A stretch of DNA of 64,000 nt from Marinospirillum celere (GCF_900112235.1 NZ_FOLH01000005.1:62001-126000); one strand, 5' to 3'. Shown: positions 37,295 through 48,415, numbered from the stretch's first letter. Notes: generated by a model not told the origin, from the letters alone. Program-made: numbers and translations.

Positions 37295-39958
37295 ATGAAT
37301 CAGGCAGTTTCTACCCAGGCTCCGCTAGCTCCCCAGACCGTGCATCTGAAAGACTATCAGCCCCCCGCCTTTCTGATTAACCAAGTAGAGCTGAATTTTA
37401 AGCTGGAACCCTCGGCAACTCTGGTGACCAGCCTCCTTCACCTGCAACGTAATCCAGCGCATCCAGATGGTCGCGCACCCCTGGTTCTGGATGGCCAGCA
37501 ACTCAAGCTACTGAGTGTAGAAGTTGATGGTCAACCGCTAGCTGCCAGTGATTACCAGGTAACCGAAAACCACCTGACCTTGCCTCAGCCACCGGCTGAA
37601 TTTGTTCTGCAAACCCAGGTAGAAATTGATCCCGCCAATAACACTGCTCTGGAAGGGCTTTACCTTTCCAGTGGCAATTTTTGCACACAATGTGAAGCTG
37701 AAGGCTTTAGACGCATCACCTACTATCTGGATCGTCCCGATGTTCTCGCCCGCTTCACCACCCGAATAGAAGCCGACAAAGAAGCCTTCCCGGTACTGCT
37801 TTCGAATGGCAATCCTACAGAAAAAGGTGAGTTGGACAAGGGCAAACATTATGTCATTTGGGAAGATCCCTTCCCCAAGCCCTGCTACCTCTTTGCTTTG
37901 GTTGGCGGTGACCTGCATCCGGTTAAAGACAGCTACACAACCAGCAGCGGCCGTAAAGTAGCACTGGAAATCTGGGTTGAAAAAGAAAATCTACACAAGT
38001 GCGACCATGCGCTTGAGTCCCTGAAAAAAGCCATGCGTTGGGACGAAGACACCTATGGGCGCGAGTATGATCTGGATATCTACATGATTGTTGCCGTCAA
38101 TGACTTCAACATGGGCGCCATGGAAAACAAAGGCCTGAATATCTTTAATTCAGCCTGCGTGTTGGCCGACCCCAAAAGTGAAACCGATATGGCCTTTCAC
38201 CGGGTCGAAAGCGTGGTTGCCCATGAATATTTTCACAACTGGTCGGGTAACCGTGTCACCTGCCGGGATTGGTTTCAACTTTCCCTGAAAGAAGGCTTTA
38301 CCGTTTTTCGAGATCAACAATTCAGTGCTGACCAACACTCACCCGCCGTTGAGCGCATCCAGCATGTTGCCTTGCTGCGCACTGCCCAGTTTGCCGAAGA
38401 TGCCAGTCCTACCGCGCACCCTGTAAGGCCAGATAGCTATATAGAAATCAATAACTTCTATACCCTGACAGTCTATGAGAAGGGCTCAGAAGTGGTACGC
38501 ATGCTTTCAGAACTGGTCGGCTGGGATACTTTTCGTAAAGGCAGTGATCTCTACTTTGAGCGCTTTGATGGCCAGGCCGTCACCGTCGAGGATTTTGTTA
38601 ACTGCATGGCGGAAGTTTCCGGCCTGAATCTGGACCAATTCCTGATTTGGTACAGCCAGGCTGGCACCCCTCAGGTAAAAGCAGAAGGCCGCTATGATGC
38701 CGAGCAAAAAACCTTCACGCTGACCCTGAAACAAGAGACACCACCCACACCTGGGCAAAAAGATAAACAACCCCTGCTCATCCCCATCAAAATGGGTCTG
38801 GTCAGCCGTACTGGCCATCCCCTGCCTCTGGAGATAGATGGTGAATTCCACGGTACTGAAACTGTACTCCAGCTGAATAAAGCTGAGCAAAGCTTCACCT
38901 TCCATCATTTGGAAAGTGAACCCCTACCTTCGCTTTTGCGTGGCTTTTCTGCGCCAGTTAAGCTCAGCTATGCCTACAGCAAAGAAGATTTGGCCTTTTT
39001 ACTACAACATGACCCAGATGGCTTCAATCGCTGGGATGCAGGCCAGCAACTGGCCTTGACCACACTGCAAGAGCTAATCAGCGCCCAACAACAGGGACAA
39101 GATCTGGAGCTGGACCCTCTCCTGATCAATACCTGGAAACAGCTCCTTGAAGGTCAGCCTGAAGATCCACTGATGCTTGCAGAGCTGCTGCAACTGCCCT
39201 CAGAAGCCTATATTGCCGAACAGTATGAATGTGTGGATATTGATGCCATTCACATTGCCCGCGACTATGCACGCAAAACCCTGGCAACAGCGCTCTACCC
39301 AGAGTTTTTGCGCCTCTATCATCTCTATACCAGTGACCAACCCTGGTCTGCTGAGGCTCAACAGCTGGCTGCGCGCCGCCTGAAAAATACCTGCCTGAGC
39401 TTCCTGGTCGTCACCGATGCAGCAGAAGCCTTGCAGCTGGCCGAACAGCAGTTCCAGCAAGCCGATAACATGACTGACCAGCAGGCTGCACTGACTTGCC
39501 TGGCCCATGCCGAAAACAACCAGCCCGGTGATGCTGCGCTGCAAGCCTTTGCCCGCCAGTGGGCACGGGATCCTTTGGTCATGGACACCTGGTTCAGCAT
39601 TCAGGTCACCCGGCCCCACCCAGACGCTTTAGATCGTGTTAAAGCCCTGCTGGAACATCCAGCCTTTTCGATGAAAAACCCCAACAAGGTACGTGCCGTC
39701 CTGGGCGCTTTTGCTGGTCAGAATCGGCACAATTTCCACCGGCGCGATGGTGCTGGCTATCAGTTGCTGGCAAACGCCGTCATCGAACTGAACAAAACCA
39801 ACCCACAAATTGCTTCCAGACTGGTTTTACCCCTGACCCGCTTTCAAAAACTGGATGACTTCCGCAAGGGTAAAATGAAAGAAGCCCTGGAACGCATTCA
39901 GCAAGAAAAACTCAGCCCGGATCTTTACGAAGTTATACAAAAAGCACTGGTCAGTTAA
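37295..39958 (+). CDS. pepN: Aminopeptidase N
   Basis: This 887-aa M1-family zinc aminopeptidase degrades cytoplasmic peptides. The substrate-anchoring GAMEN motif is at residues 274-278 and the zinc motif HEYFH at 310-314, with its Glu ligand downstream in SLKEGF. The length agrees with E. coli PepN (870 aa). I chose ATG 37295 (MNQAVSTQAPLAP), with GAGG upstream; ATG 37268 lacks support. Confidence 0.96.
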   Translation: MNQAVSTQAPLAPQTVHLKDYQPPAFLINQVELNFKLEPSATLVTSLLHLQRNPAHPDGRAPLVLDGQQLKLLSVEVDGQPLAASDYQVTENHLTLPQPPAEFVLQTQVEIDPANNTALEGLYLSSGNFCTQCEAEGFRRITYYLDRPDVLARFTTRIEADKEAFPVLLSNGNPTEKGELDKGKHYVIWEDPFPKPCYLFALVGGDLHPVKDSYTTSSGRKVALEIWVEKENLHKCDHALESLKKAMRWDEDTYGREYDLDIYMIVAVNDFNMGAMENKGLNIFNSACVLADPKSETDMAFHRVESVVAHEYFHNWSGNRVTCRDWFQLSLKEGFTVFRDQQFSADQHSPAVERIQHVALLRTAQFAEDASPTAHPVRPDSYIEINNFYTLTVYEKGSEVVRMLSELVGWDTFRKGSDLYFERFDGQAVTVEDFVNCMAEVSGLNLDQFLIWYSQAGTPQVKAEGRYDAEQKTFTLTLKQETPPTPGQKDKQPLLIPIKMGLVSRTGHPLPLEIDGEFHGTETVLQLNKAEQSFTFHHLESEPLPSLLRGFSAPVKLSYAYSKEDLAFLLQHDPDGFNRWDAGQQLALTTLQELISAQQQGQDLELDPLLINTWKQLLEGQPEDPLMLAELLQLPSEAYIAEQYECVDIDAIHIARDYARKTLATALYPEFLRLYHLYTSDQPWSAEAQQLAARRLKNTCLSFLVVTDAAEALQLAEQQFQQADNMTDQQAALTCLAHAENNQPGDAALQAFARQWARDPLVMDTWFSIQVTRPHPDALDRVKALLEHPAFSMKNPNKVRAVLGAFAGQNRHNFHRRDGAGYQLLANAVIELNKTNPQIASRLVLPLTRFQKLDDFRKGKMKEALERIQQEKLSPDLYEVIQKALVS

Positions 39959-40134
39959 GAAGTTTCAGGCCCTTGATATGCTGACATAAATCACTTTCAC
40001 AGGGCCTTGTAGCCAATGATTAATACTTTAGTCTAACAAGCTAAATAGAAGTCATTGACAAGACATAAAAAACCATGCGAGTCTGCATACAGCGGTCAGG
40101 GTAAGACCCGCCGCCCCTTGAACCTGAAACGAAA

Positions 40135-40148
40135 TTGATTTCGATCAA
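40135..40148. promoter_or_regulatory. Perfect FNR/Anr-type box upstream of the porin
   Basis: TTGATTTCGATCAA fits the FNR/Anr consensus TTGAT-N4-ATCAA at all ten fixed positions. It lies 26 bp before the porin start codon, so it probably overlaps or follows the transcription start, where FNR proteins usually repress. The rest of the 215-bp gap after pepN shows a weak AGGCCCT...AGGGCCT hairpin near 39967-40006 and no other gene. Confidence 0.55.
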
Positions 40149-40173
40149 CAACTAATAAGAAGGTACTTACGCT

Positions 40174-41169
40174 ATGAAATTGCGTCATGCTCTCGCGGGC
40201 ACAGTTGCCCTGCCCCTCGCCCTTGCTGTTGCTTCCGCTAATGCTGCTACCATCGTTGATAACGATCAGCAGCGCCTAAACATTGGTGGTTTTGTTGTTG
40301 CCCAGGCTTACTGGGAAATGCCTGACGAAGGTGAAACCAACTATGGCATGGATCTGGGTACTTCTCGTATCAACGTTATGTATACCCAGAAAACTGATGC
40401 TGGCGATATCACCTACTACTATGAGCAAAACATCGCCAACAACTCTCTGCGTCACGCAGCCATCATGTGGGACGGCTGGGTTGCTGGTCAAACCTGGTCT
40501 GGCTTTGCCAACTTGACAGGTCTGGGTGAAACCCTGGATGCCAATGGTAATGCCATTACTTCTTCCTGGGCTGCTCGTAATGCTCTGCTGGGTAAAAATA
40601 TCGACCTGGGCGACGGCATGAGTGTTGGTGTTTTCCTGGAAGACCGTGGCCAAAACAGTGGTAACGATGCAGGTGCTGGCGGCACTGCAAATGCTTCTGT
40701 GATTCCTGACCTGACCGCCAACTTCAAGGGTAACTTTGGCGGCATGGACGTGTTCTTTGCTGGTCAGCTCTACAATGTAGATGATGCAACTGATGCAACT
40801 GATGCTGAACAGAAGTTCCGCTTAACTGCTGGTCTGAACATGCCCCTGAATGATCAGATGAAAATTAATGCGGCCTTCACCAGTGATGAAGACAACTACA
40901 ATGCCGTTTCTGGTGCCTTCCAAATGAAGCTCAGCGAAGACCTGCGCACCAACGTTGTCTTCGAACACTACATGGATGACGGTGATGACATGGACTACAG
41001 CCAGCTGTGGCTGAATGCCATCCATACCACAGCTTCTGGCTGGGAATGGGGCGGTGAGTTCCAGATGGTCTTTGCTGATGACAATGCCTCTGTAACTGCT
41101 CCAGCTGCAGGTGCCGCTGTAGTTGACGGTGATATGACTTTCCGTGTACAAGCTCGCTACGCTTTCTAA
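40174..41169 (+). CDS. Outer-membrane porin (DcaP-like)
   Basis: The product is 331 aa, with a signal peptide ending ASANA. Mature strands typical of trimeric porins follow (RLNIGGFVVAQAYW, GTSRINVMYTQKT, WDGWVAGQTWSGFANL), and the protein ends FRVQARYAF with the C-terminal Phe. The VAGQTWS segment recalls DcaP-type porins of Acinetobacter and Pseudomonas. A 9-bp tandem repeat at 40785-40803 encodes D-A-T-D-A-T in a likely loop. AGAAGG lies upstream of the ATG. Confidence 0.8.
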   Translation: MKLRHALAGTVALPLALAVASANAATIVDNDQQRLNIGGFVVAQAYWEMPDEGETNYGMDLGTSRINVMYTQKTDAGDITYYYEQNIANNSLRHAAIMWDGWVAGQTWSGFANLTGLGETLDANGNAITSSWAARNALLGKNIDLGDGMSVGVFLEDRGQNSGNDAGAGGTANASVIPDLTANFKGNFGGMDVFFAGQLYNVDDATDATDAEQKFRLTAGLNMPLNDQMKINAAFTSDEDNYNAVSGAFQMKLSEDLRTNVVFEHYMDDGDDMDYSQLWLNAIHTTASGWEWGGEFQMVFADDNASVTAPAAGAAVVDGDMTFRVQARYAF

Positions 41170-41213
41170 GCTAACGCTGGTTTAAAACCAGCTGGCTTTA
41201 AGCGTTAAAGCAT

Positions 41214-41243
41214 AAACCCCCGCTCTTTGAGTGGGGGTTTTTT
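41214..41243 (+). terminator. Rho-independent terminator after the porin gene
   Basis: The 12-bp stem (one G-U pair) 41214-41225 / 41229-41240 has loop TTT and a following T-run to 41243. Confidence 0.92.
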
Positions 41244-41251
41244 GTTAGCCC

Positions 41252-41342
41252 CTGTGGGAGCGCAGTCCTCTGCGCGATCAGAAGAAAGTGCATCAGGTGC
41301 TTTCTATAAAGCGATTATCGCGAACGGAGTTCGCTCCCACAG
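41252..41342. repeat. Paired inverted REP sequences (REPIN-like)
   Basis: Two copies of a Pseudomonas-style REP with the pattern GTGGGAGCG-N8-10-CGCGAT face each other. CTGTGGGAGCG is at 41252-41262, with internal GCGCA/TGCGC hairpin, and CGCTCCCACAG at 41332-41342, with internal GCGAAC/GTTCGC hairpin. The middle carries AGAAAG...CTTTCT, itself palindromic. Such pairs are moved by a RAYT transposase, which is not in this window. Confidence 0.75.
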
Positions 41343-41354
41343 AAAGTTCGCTTC

Positions 41355-41378
41355 CACAGAGTGGGGGCCCACTCTGTG
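41355..41378. repeat. 11-bp perfect palindrome next to the REP pair
   Basis: CACAGAGTGGG and CCCACTCTGTG flank a 2-bp centre, preceded by TTCGCTTC and followed by AGCGATCAG. It appears to be a further, diverged REP unit. Confidence 0.55.
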
Positions 41379-41440
41379 AGCGATCAGCGATGATCCAAAC
41401 CCCACTCCTCACCCACAGAGCGGCCACTTACACTAGAGCC

Positions 41441-42055
41441 TTAGTCCAACAACCCCTTATTATCCTGCCAGGTGATATTCAGCTTCTGCTCAATCAATCG
41501 GATGGTTTTTTGGCTAACATCCAGCTCTTTAGCCAGGCTGGGGAAACTGCTTAAGGGTTCAATGACTCCCTCTATCGCTCGCTGAGCTTCTTTCCAACTG
41601 GCAAAGCTGGCTGCTTTGGCGAGGCGTTGAATCGCTTTAAGTGATGGTTTTTTGCCATAACCTGCAAAGGCGGTTGCCTGTTCCCCATAAGGGTGAGGGC
41701 TAAAAGTGACATCATAAAAAGGAGCGGGCATCCAGCGCCCAGAATCTTCTTGCAGGAAGGCCCAGTTTTTACTGTGGTCATCCTGGCTACAGGCAAAGAG
41801 GTTAAAGATAGCCCGCTTGAATTGCAGCTGCCCTGCTACAGGACTTTTACACACCAGGCTGGTAGCTTTGATCAGGTCTTCATAATCCAGGCTGGGAGTG
41901 CGAAAATCAGCATCCAGAAGCCCGCAAGCGGTATGCATAGGCTGCTTCGCACAAGCCTTCTTCATGACCCAGCGCCAGCTGCCGGGAGGTAAACTTAATC
42001 AACCAGGCTTCATCACCTGCTTCAGGATGGGTTCTACAGTGATCTAGCAGAGTGG
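41441..42055 (-). pseudogene. Remnant of a HipA-type serine/threonine kinase
   Basis: The minus strand from about 42055 encodes EAGDEAWLIKFTSRQLALGH followed by EEGLCEAAYA, a HipA-like segment. It then shifts frame and jumps to ACGLLDADFRTPSLDYEDLI. The catalytic block FNLFACSQDDHSKNWAF (HipA D-D-H-x-K-N) and YDVTFSPHPYGE remain intact to the stop at 41441. About 60 residues between the two parts and the entire N-terminus are missing. A 174-aa open frame starting at 41965 is this C-terminal fragment. No hipB antitoxin gene is visible, and REP-like repeats flank it. Confidence 0.75.
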
Positions 42056-42102
42056 AAGCTCACTGTTGGAGCTTTCTGTGAAAGCGATTATCTTCCTTCT
42101 TT

Positions 42103-42714
42103 CTAACTCACACCCTGGTAGCGTCCAGGTTTGTGGTTGAGGGTTAGGATAAGATTGAGGATGGCAGCACCGGCAATGGAAAGCAGGACTTTATCCAGAG
42201 GAAGGACGAGCAGAGCACCAAAGACGATACAAAAATCGACGCCCATTTGGAATTTCCCCGCACGAATGTTGAACCTGTCCTGCAGGTAAAGAGCAAGAAT
42301 GTTCACCCCGCCCAGGCTAGCTCGGTGCCGAAACAGCATTAACATGCCTAAACCGATGCACATCCCACCTAATAGTGCCGCATAAGCTGGAGCCACCTGT
42401 TCAAAGCTTACCCAAAGCGGGGTGAGTTCGGCAAACAGGGAAACCAGGCCCACAGCGGCAAAGGTTTTCAGGGTGAACTTCCAGCCCATGCGCAAAAATG
42501 CCAGGACATAAAAGGGCAGATTGAGCACAAAGAAAACGGGGCCAAAGCCCCATTCAGTCATATACTTGACCAGAAAAGCCAAGCCAGCCGTACTGCCCGT
42601 TAGCAGCTCTGCCTGGCCGTAGAAGGTAATACCTAGCGCGACCAGGGGTGTCGCCGTAATCAGCGCCAGGGCATCTTCCAACAGGCTGTGATGGCGGTGC
42701 TTGTCTTCTATCAC
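42103..42714 (-). CDS. YitT-family membrane protein
   Basis: This 203-aa protein has five or six hydrophobic helices. It contains the family patterns [32 protein letters not shown] and [15 protein letters not shown]. YitT/DUF161 proteins are membrane proteins of unknown transport role. Its ATG overlaps the valS stop by four bases (ATGA), so it is translated from the valS transcript. Confidence 0.85.
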   Translation of the reverse strand: MIEDKHRHHSLLEDALALITATPLVALGITFYGQAELLTGSTAGLAFLVKYMTEWGFGPVFFVLNLPFYVLAFLRMGWKFTLKTFAAVGLVSLFAELTPLWVSFEQVAPAYAALLGGMCIGLGMLMLFRHRASLGGVNILALYLQDRFNIRAGKFQMGVDFCIVFGALLVLPLDKVLLSIAGAAILNLILTLNHKPGRYQGVS

Positions 42715-45569
42715 AGTTTTCTCAGCTGTTCCTGCTGCTCTTTCAGTTTATTGCAGGCCGTTTCAGCTTCAGCCAGTTTGGCTTTTTCCTTATCGACCAC
42801 TTCAGCGGGGGCCTTGCTGACAAAGCTTTCGTTGTTGAGCTTACCTGCCGTGCGCTGCATGTCTTTTTCCAGACGTTCAATTTCTTTGTCCAGGCGGGCG
42901 ATTTCCGCATCCTTGTCGATAAAGCCAGCCAGCGGCAGGTGGACCTCCATTTGTCCAACCAGCTGCATGGAACTCATCGGCAGGCCTTCATCACCAGTCA
43001 GTTGGATGGATTCCAGTTTGGCCAGTTTTTGCAGGAAAAGTCGATTTTCCTGCAGGCGGCGCTGGTCTTCAGCCGAGGTGTTGTGCAGCAGCAGGGGCAG
43101 GGGTTTGCCAGGGGCCAGGTTCATTTCGGCGCGCAGGTTACGAACGGCCAGGATCACGCCCTTGACCCATTCCAGGTCAGCAACGGCCAACTGATCGATT
43201 TTGCTGGTATCTGCCTGGGGCCACTGAGCCAGCATCAGGCTTTCACCTTCCACACCGGCCAAGGGCTTGACCCGCTGCCAAATCTCTTCAGTGATAAAGG
43301 GAATCATCGGATGACCCAGGCGCAGGATGGCTTCCAGCACTCTGACCAGGGTACGGCGGGTGCCACGCAGTTCTTCGGCACTGGCTTCTTCATTCCAGAG
43401 TACCGGCTTGGAAAGCTCCAGATACCAGTCGCAGTAGTCGTTCCAGACAAACTCATAGAAGGCATGGGCGGCCAAATCAAAACGATAGCTGCTCAGGTGT
43501 TTGGTCACGGAAGCTTCGGTTTCCTGCAGGCGGGAAAGAATCCAGCGATCTGCCAGGGTCAAATCTACCGGTTCGTTATTAACGCCACAGTCTTCGCCTT
43601 CGGTGTTACTCAGCACATAGCGAGCGGCATTCCATAGCTTGTTGCAAAAGTTGCGATAGCCTTCCAGACGCTTCATATCCCAGTTGATATCCCGCCCCGT
43701 GGTGGCCATGGCCAGCAGGGTGAAACGCAGGGCATCAGTGCCATGGGCGCTAATGCCTTCAGGAAAGGCTTTTTTGGTTTGTTTGGCGATCTTCTCGGCC
43801 AGTTTGGGCTGCATCAAGCCGCTGGTGCGTTTTTCCAGCAGGGTTTCCAGATCGATACCATCAATCATGTCCAGCGGATCAAGCACATTGCCCTTGGATT
43901 TGGACATCTTCTGGCCGTTGTCATCACGAATCAGGCCGGTGACATAGACGGTTTTGAAAGGCACCTGATCGGTGAATTTCAGGGTCAGCATGATCATGCG
44001 TGCCACCCAGAAGAAGATAATATCAAAGCCGGTGACCAGCACGCTGGAGGGATGAAACGCCTTGAGTTCTTCAGTTTGCTCAGGCCAGCCCAGGGTCCCA
44101 AAGGTCCAAAGACCTGAGCTGAACCAGGTATCCAGCACATCAGTATCCTGCTCCAGGCTGACTTCGCTGCCCAGGTTGTATTTCTGGCGCACGGCCTCTT
44201 CGCTTTGACCGACATAGATATTGCCCACTTCGTCATACCAGGCGGGAATCCGATGCCCCCACCAGAGCTGACGGGAAATACACCAGTCCTGAATGTCACG
44301 CATCCAGGCGAAGTACATGTTTTCGTACTGCTTGGGTACAAATTCGATATCGCCCTTTTCCACCGCAGCGATGGCAGGCTCTGCCAGAGGGGCAATTTTG
44401 ACAAACCATTGGTCGGTCAGCAGGGGTTCTATCACCACGCCGGAGCGATCACCATAGGGCAGGGTGTTGTTGATCTGTTCGACCTGCTCCAGCAGGCCGA
44501 GGGCCTCCATTTCGGCAACCAGCTTTTTGCGGGCTTCAAAGCGATCCAGACCCCGGAAGATTTCCGGTAGCGTGGGATCAACGGCTTCATTCGGTGTGCC
44601 GTCCAGGTTGTAGACTTCAGCCTGGTCACGTATCGCAGCATCAATGGTCATAACATTGATCAGCGGCTGGTTATGGCGTTTGCCCACCTGATAGTCATTG
44701 AAATCATGCGCCGGGGTGATCTTCACGCAACCCGAGCCTTTTTCCATATCGGCATGGTCATCGGCGACCACGGGGATACGGCGACCGACCAGCGGCAGAA
44801 TCACCTCTTTACCGACGATGGATGCATAGCGTTCGTCTTTAGGATTGACCGCAACACAGGTATCGCCCAGTAGAGTTTCCGGACGAGTAGTCGCAACCAC
44901 AAGATAGTCCTTGCCATCAGCGGTTTTAGCGCCATCCGCCAGCGGGTAACGGAAATGCCAGAAATTGCCTTGCTGATCCTTGTTTTCCACTTCCAGATCG
45001 GAAATAGCGGTATGGAGTTTCGGGTCCCAGTTGACCAGGCGTTTGCCACGGTAAATCAGGCCTTCATCGTAAAGGCGAATAAAGACTTCCTGTACAGCCT
45101 TGTAGAAGCCGTCATCCATGGTGAAGCGTTCTCTATCCCAGTCCACAGAGGCACCCAAACGGCGCAACTGGCGGGTAATGGTGCCACCGGATTCTTCTTT
45201 CCATTCCCAGACTTTTTCCAGAAACTTGTCGCGCCCCAAATCATGACGGGTTTTGCCTTCTTCAGCAGCCAGTTTGCGCTCCACCACCATCTGGGTGGCA
45301 ATCCCGGCGTGGTCAGTACCCACCTGCCAGAGGGTGTTTTTCTGCTGCATCCGCTGCCAGCGGGTCAGGGTATCCATAATGGAATCCTGAAAGGCATGAC
45401 CCATGTGCAGACTGCCGGTGACATTGGGCGGTGGAATCATGATGCTGTAAGACTCGCCCTGACCGGAAGGACGAAAATAGCCCTTTTCTTCCCACTCCTT
45501 GGCCCAGCGCTTTTCAATGTCTGTGGGTTGATAGGTCTTGTCGAGTGAAGCTTCTGGCTTGCTGGTCAT
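42711..45569 (-). CDS. valS: Valyl-tRNA synthetase
   Basis: This 952-aa class I synthetase charges tRNA-Val and edits threonine. The HIGH-type motif is seen in [15 protein letters not shown], the KMSKS motif in [14 protein letters not shown], and a C-terminal coiled-coil arm ends the protein. I chose ATG 45569 ([14 protein letters not shown]), preceded by GGGA; an ORF start at 45602 would add eleven unmatched residues. The usual upstream neighbours pepA and holC are absent. Confidence 0.97.
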   Translation of the reverse strand: MTSKPEASLDKTYQPTDIEKRWAKEWEEKGYFRPSGQGESYSIMIPPPNVTGSLHMGHAFQDSIMDTLTRWQRMQQKNTLWQVGTDHAGIATQMVVERKLAAEEGKTRHDLGRDKFLEKVWEWKEESGGTITRQLRRLGASVDWDRERFTMDDGFYKAVQEVFIRLYDEGLIYRGKRLVNWDPKLHTAISDLEVENKDQQGNFWHFRYPLADGAKTADGKDYLVVATTRPETLLGDTCVAVNPKDERYASIVGKEVILPLVGRRIPVVADDHADMEKGSGCVKITPAHDFNDYQVGKRHNQPLINVMTIDAAIRDQAEVYNLDGTPNEAVDPTLPEIFRGLDRFEARKKLVAEMEALGLLEQVEQINNTLPYGDRSGVVIEPLLTDQWFVKIAPLAEPAIAAVEKGDIEFVPKQYENMYFAWMRDIQDWCISRQLWWGHRIPAWYDEVGNIYVGQSEEAVRQKYNLGSEVSLEQDTDVLDTWFSSGLWTFGTLGWPEQTEELKAFHPSSVLVTGFDIIFFWVARMIMLTLKFTDQVPFKTVYVTGLIRDDNGQKMSKSKGNVLDPLDMIDGIDLETLLEKRTSGLMQPKLAEKIAKQTKKAFPEGISAHGTDALRFTLLAMATTGRDINWDMKRLEGYRNFCNKLWNAARYVLSNTEGEDCGVNNEPVDLTLADRWILSRLQETEASVTKHLSSYRFDLAAHAFYEFVWNDYCDWYLELSKPVLWNEEASAEELRGTRRTLVRVLEAILRLGHPMIPFITEEIWQRVKPLAGVEGESLMLAQWPQADTSKIDQLAVADLEWVKGVILAVRNLRAEMNLAPGKPLPLLLHNTSAEDQRRLQENRLFLQKLAKLESIQLTGDEGLPMSSMQLVGQMEVHLPLAGFIDKDAEIARLDKEIERLEKDMQRTAGKLNNESFVSKAPAEVVDKEKAKLAEAETACNKLKEQQEQLRKL

Positions 45570-45622
45570 GGAATTCCCGTTTAAGACTTGGTTCTTGATC
45601 AAAAGAGGTAAGAATGGGCGTG

Positions 45623-45628
45623 ATTATA
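45623..45628 (-). promoter_or_regulatory. -10 box of the valS promoter
   Basis: The minus strand reads TATAAT here, 54 bp before the valS ATG. The best hexamer 17 bp upstream, TGCACC, is poor, so the -35 is uncertain. Confidence 0.5.
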
Positions 45629-45787
45629 GCTTTTTTGGCGCTTCGGGTGCACTCTTTGCATAGGTTTGAACTGGAACACAGAATTTTTTGACGCCAGGGT
45701 CTAAACTTCAAGTGTTTAAGGTTCCATGCAACAAAAAAACGCTGTAACCTAAATACCTAGTAACTAAACGTAACGGAATCAACCAGC

Positions 45788-46165
45788 ATGCATGATGCGA
45801 ATGTTTCACTCAGTCTTCATCCACCTGCATTAATGCGGGGTGCTGTGCGTGTTGAAATTGGTCAGTTGACTGCTGTTATCTTGCAACGCCTGCTGCAAGA
45901 ACAGCCCATGGTTGCTTTACCCAATGAAACCCTACAGGAATACCTGGAAAACCTGGGTTTGGACTTCCCTGATCCGCTACAAATGCGTGCATTGGTCAAA
46001 CAGTTACGTGAAGATATGCGCCTGGTGGGTGTGGATAACCCTATTTTGCAGGTTGGTGGCGGCCTGATGCTGAACCGCCACGTCCATGTTGTCTGTGATG
46101 AAGATGAAGGGCCTGATCTGCTCGATATTATCTACACCGGCCTTATCCCTCACCAAAGGCATTAA
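45788..46165 (+). CDS. Small conserved-looking protein of unknown function
   Basis: The 125-aa product has no signal peptide and no membrane helix. It is acidic, with a Leu-rich helical first half (ILQRLLQEQPMVALPNETLQ) and a C-terminal part containing HVHVVCDEDEGPDLLDIIYT. I do not recognise the family. Coding quality is supported by codon use like its neighbours and by filling the gap between valS (divergent) and cmoM (convergent). The Shine-Dalgarno is weak. Confidence 0.6.
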   Translation: MHDANVSLSLHPPALMRGAVRVEIGQLTAVILQRLLQEQPMVALPNETLQEYLENLGLDFPDPLQMRALVKQLREDMRLVGVDNPILQVGGGLMLNRHVHVVCDEDEGPDLLDIIYTGLIPHQRH

Positions 46166-46177
46166 ACAGCTTAAGGG

Positions 46178-46960
46178 CTAGCTTGGTTTCTTGGCATGAA
46201 CCAAAAGATAGCGCCCCAGTCGCCAATAGGGTTCCTTCTGGCAATACTTTTTCTCTAGCTGTAACAAGCGCTCCGGCTGGGCTTCAGGTGGCAGTTGCAG
46301 TCTTAAATAATCGTTGAAGACTCTCACCCCAGTTTTACTGATAATCTCAAACCCCGCTTTCTCTAACCAGCACAGAACCTGATCAGGCTGCAGGGGTGAA
46401 ATCGGTGTCAGACGAGTGCCTTTTCCCTTCCCCTGCATTTCTCCCTGCAAGGCCCTTTGCCAGTTGCCACGGAGAATATTGGTAAACATCAGGGCATCGG
46501 CATTAAAAAACATCAAAGACAAATAGCCACCCGGCTTCACGCGGGAAAGCAAGAGTTCGAGGGTTTCTTGGGGTTGATATAACCATTCAAGGACAGCATG
46601 ACAAACCACCAGATCAAAGGTCTGCTGGTGATCAGGCAAGCACTCACTTAAATCCTGGATTGAAGCGGCCAGGGTTTCTACCCCAGCTCGCTTTAGGCGT
46701 TTGTTTGCATAGGCGAGCATTTCTTCAGCCGGTTCGGCCAAGAGAACATCATGCCCCTTGCGAGCCAGCCAGGCACTGATCTGGCCCAAGCCACCGCCTG
46801 CATCCAGCACCTGCAAAGGTGGCCCATCCAGAGGCAATTCAGCCAGCATCCGATCACGGAGGATTTTTAAGCGCAGACGACCCTTGGGTGTGCCGTAGAT
46901 ATTACGGGCAAACTTTGCGGCAAGACCTTGGAAGGATTTGTCTTGTTGATACCCACTCAT
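46178..46960 (-). CDS. cmoM: tRNA 5-carboxymethoxyuridine methyltransferase
   Basis: This 260-aa SAM-dependent methyltransferase makes the methyl ester of cmo5U34 in tRNA. The N-terminal KFARNIYGTPKGRLRL, motif I LDAGGGLGQ, VCHAVLEWL, GGYLSLMFFNADAL and the C-terminal KTGVRVFNDYLR closely parallel the E. coli enzyme. It is separated from purA by a structured 138-bp gap. Confidence 0.92.
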   Translation of the reverse strand: MSGYQQDKSFQGLAAKFARNIYGTPKGRLRLKILRDRMLAELPLDGPPLQVLDAGGGLGQISAWLARKGHDVLLAEPAEEMLAYANKRLKRAGVETLAASIQDLSECLPDHQQTFDLVVCHAVLEWLYQPQETLELLLSRVKPGGYLSLMFFNADALMFTNILRGNWQRALQGEMQGKGKGTRLTPISPLQPDQVLCWLEKAGFEIISKTGVRVFNDYLRLQLPPEAQPERLLQLEKKYCQKEPYWRLGRYLLVHAKKPS

Positions 46961-46990
46961 CTCAACCCTGCTGAATTGGCTAGAGCGGGC

Positions 46991-47079
46991 AGGGTAGTGT
47001 TTGTCAGGCTGTCCACAACAGGAGGTTGTGGCCAGAGCTTACAGGGACGTATTCACGCGTCCTGACAAACAGCTACCCT
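46991..47079. repeat. Cloverleaf-like inverted repeat between cmoM and purA
   Basis: Outer arms AGGGTAGTGTTTGTCAGG (46991-47008) and CCTGACAAACAGCTACCCT (47061-47079) pair with one bulge. They enclose two further hairpins, CCACAAC/GTTGTGG (about 47013-47031) and GGGACG/CGCGTCC (about 47044-47062, sharing bases with the outer stem). No U-run flanks it on either strand. Confidence 0.6.
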
Positions 47080-47098
47080 TGCCACAGCTCAATACTGG

Positions 47099-48415
<1,317 letters not shown>

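Noticed and set aside
41288-41554. An 88-codon frame across the REP repeats
   Set aside because: The sequence is repeat DNA and runs into the hipA remnant on the other strand; no coding features.
42688-43637. Plus-strand frames opposite valS
   Set aside because: They are shadows of the valS codons; low-complexity Ser/Arg-rich translations without start signals.
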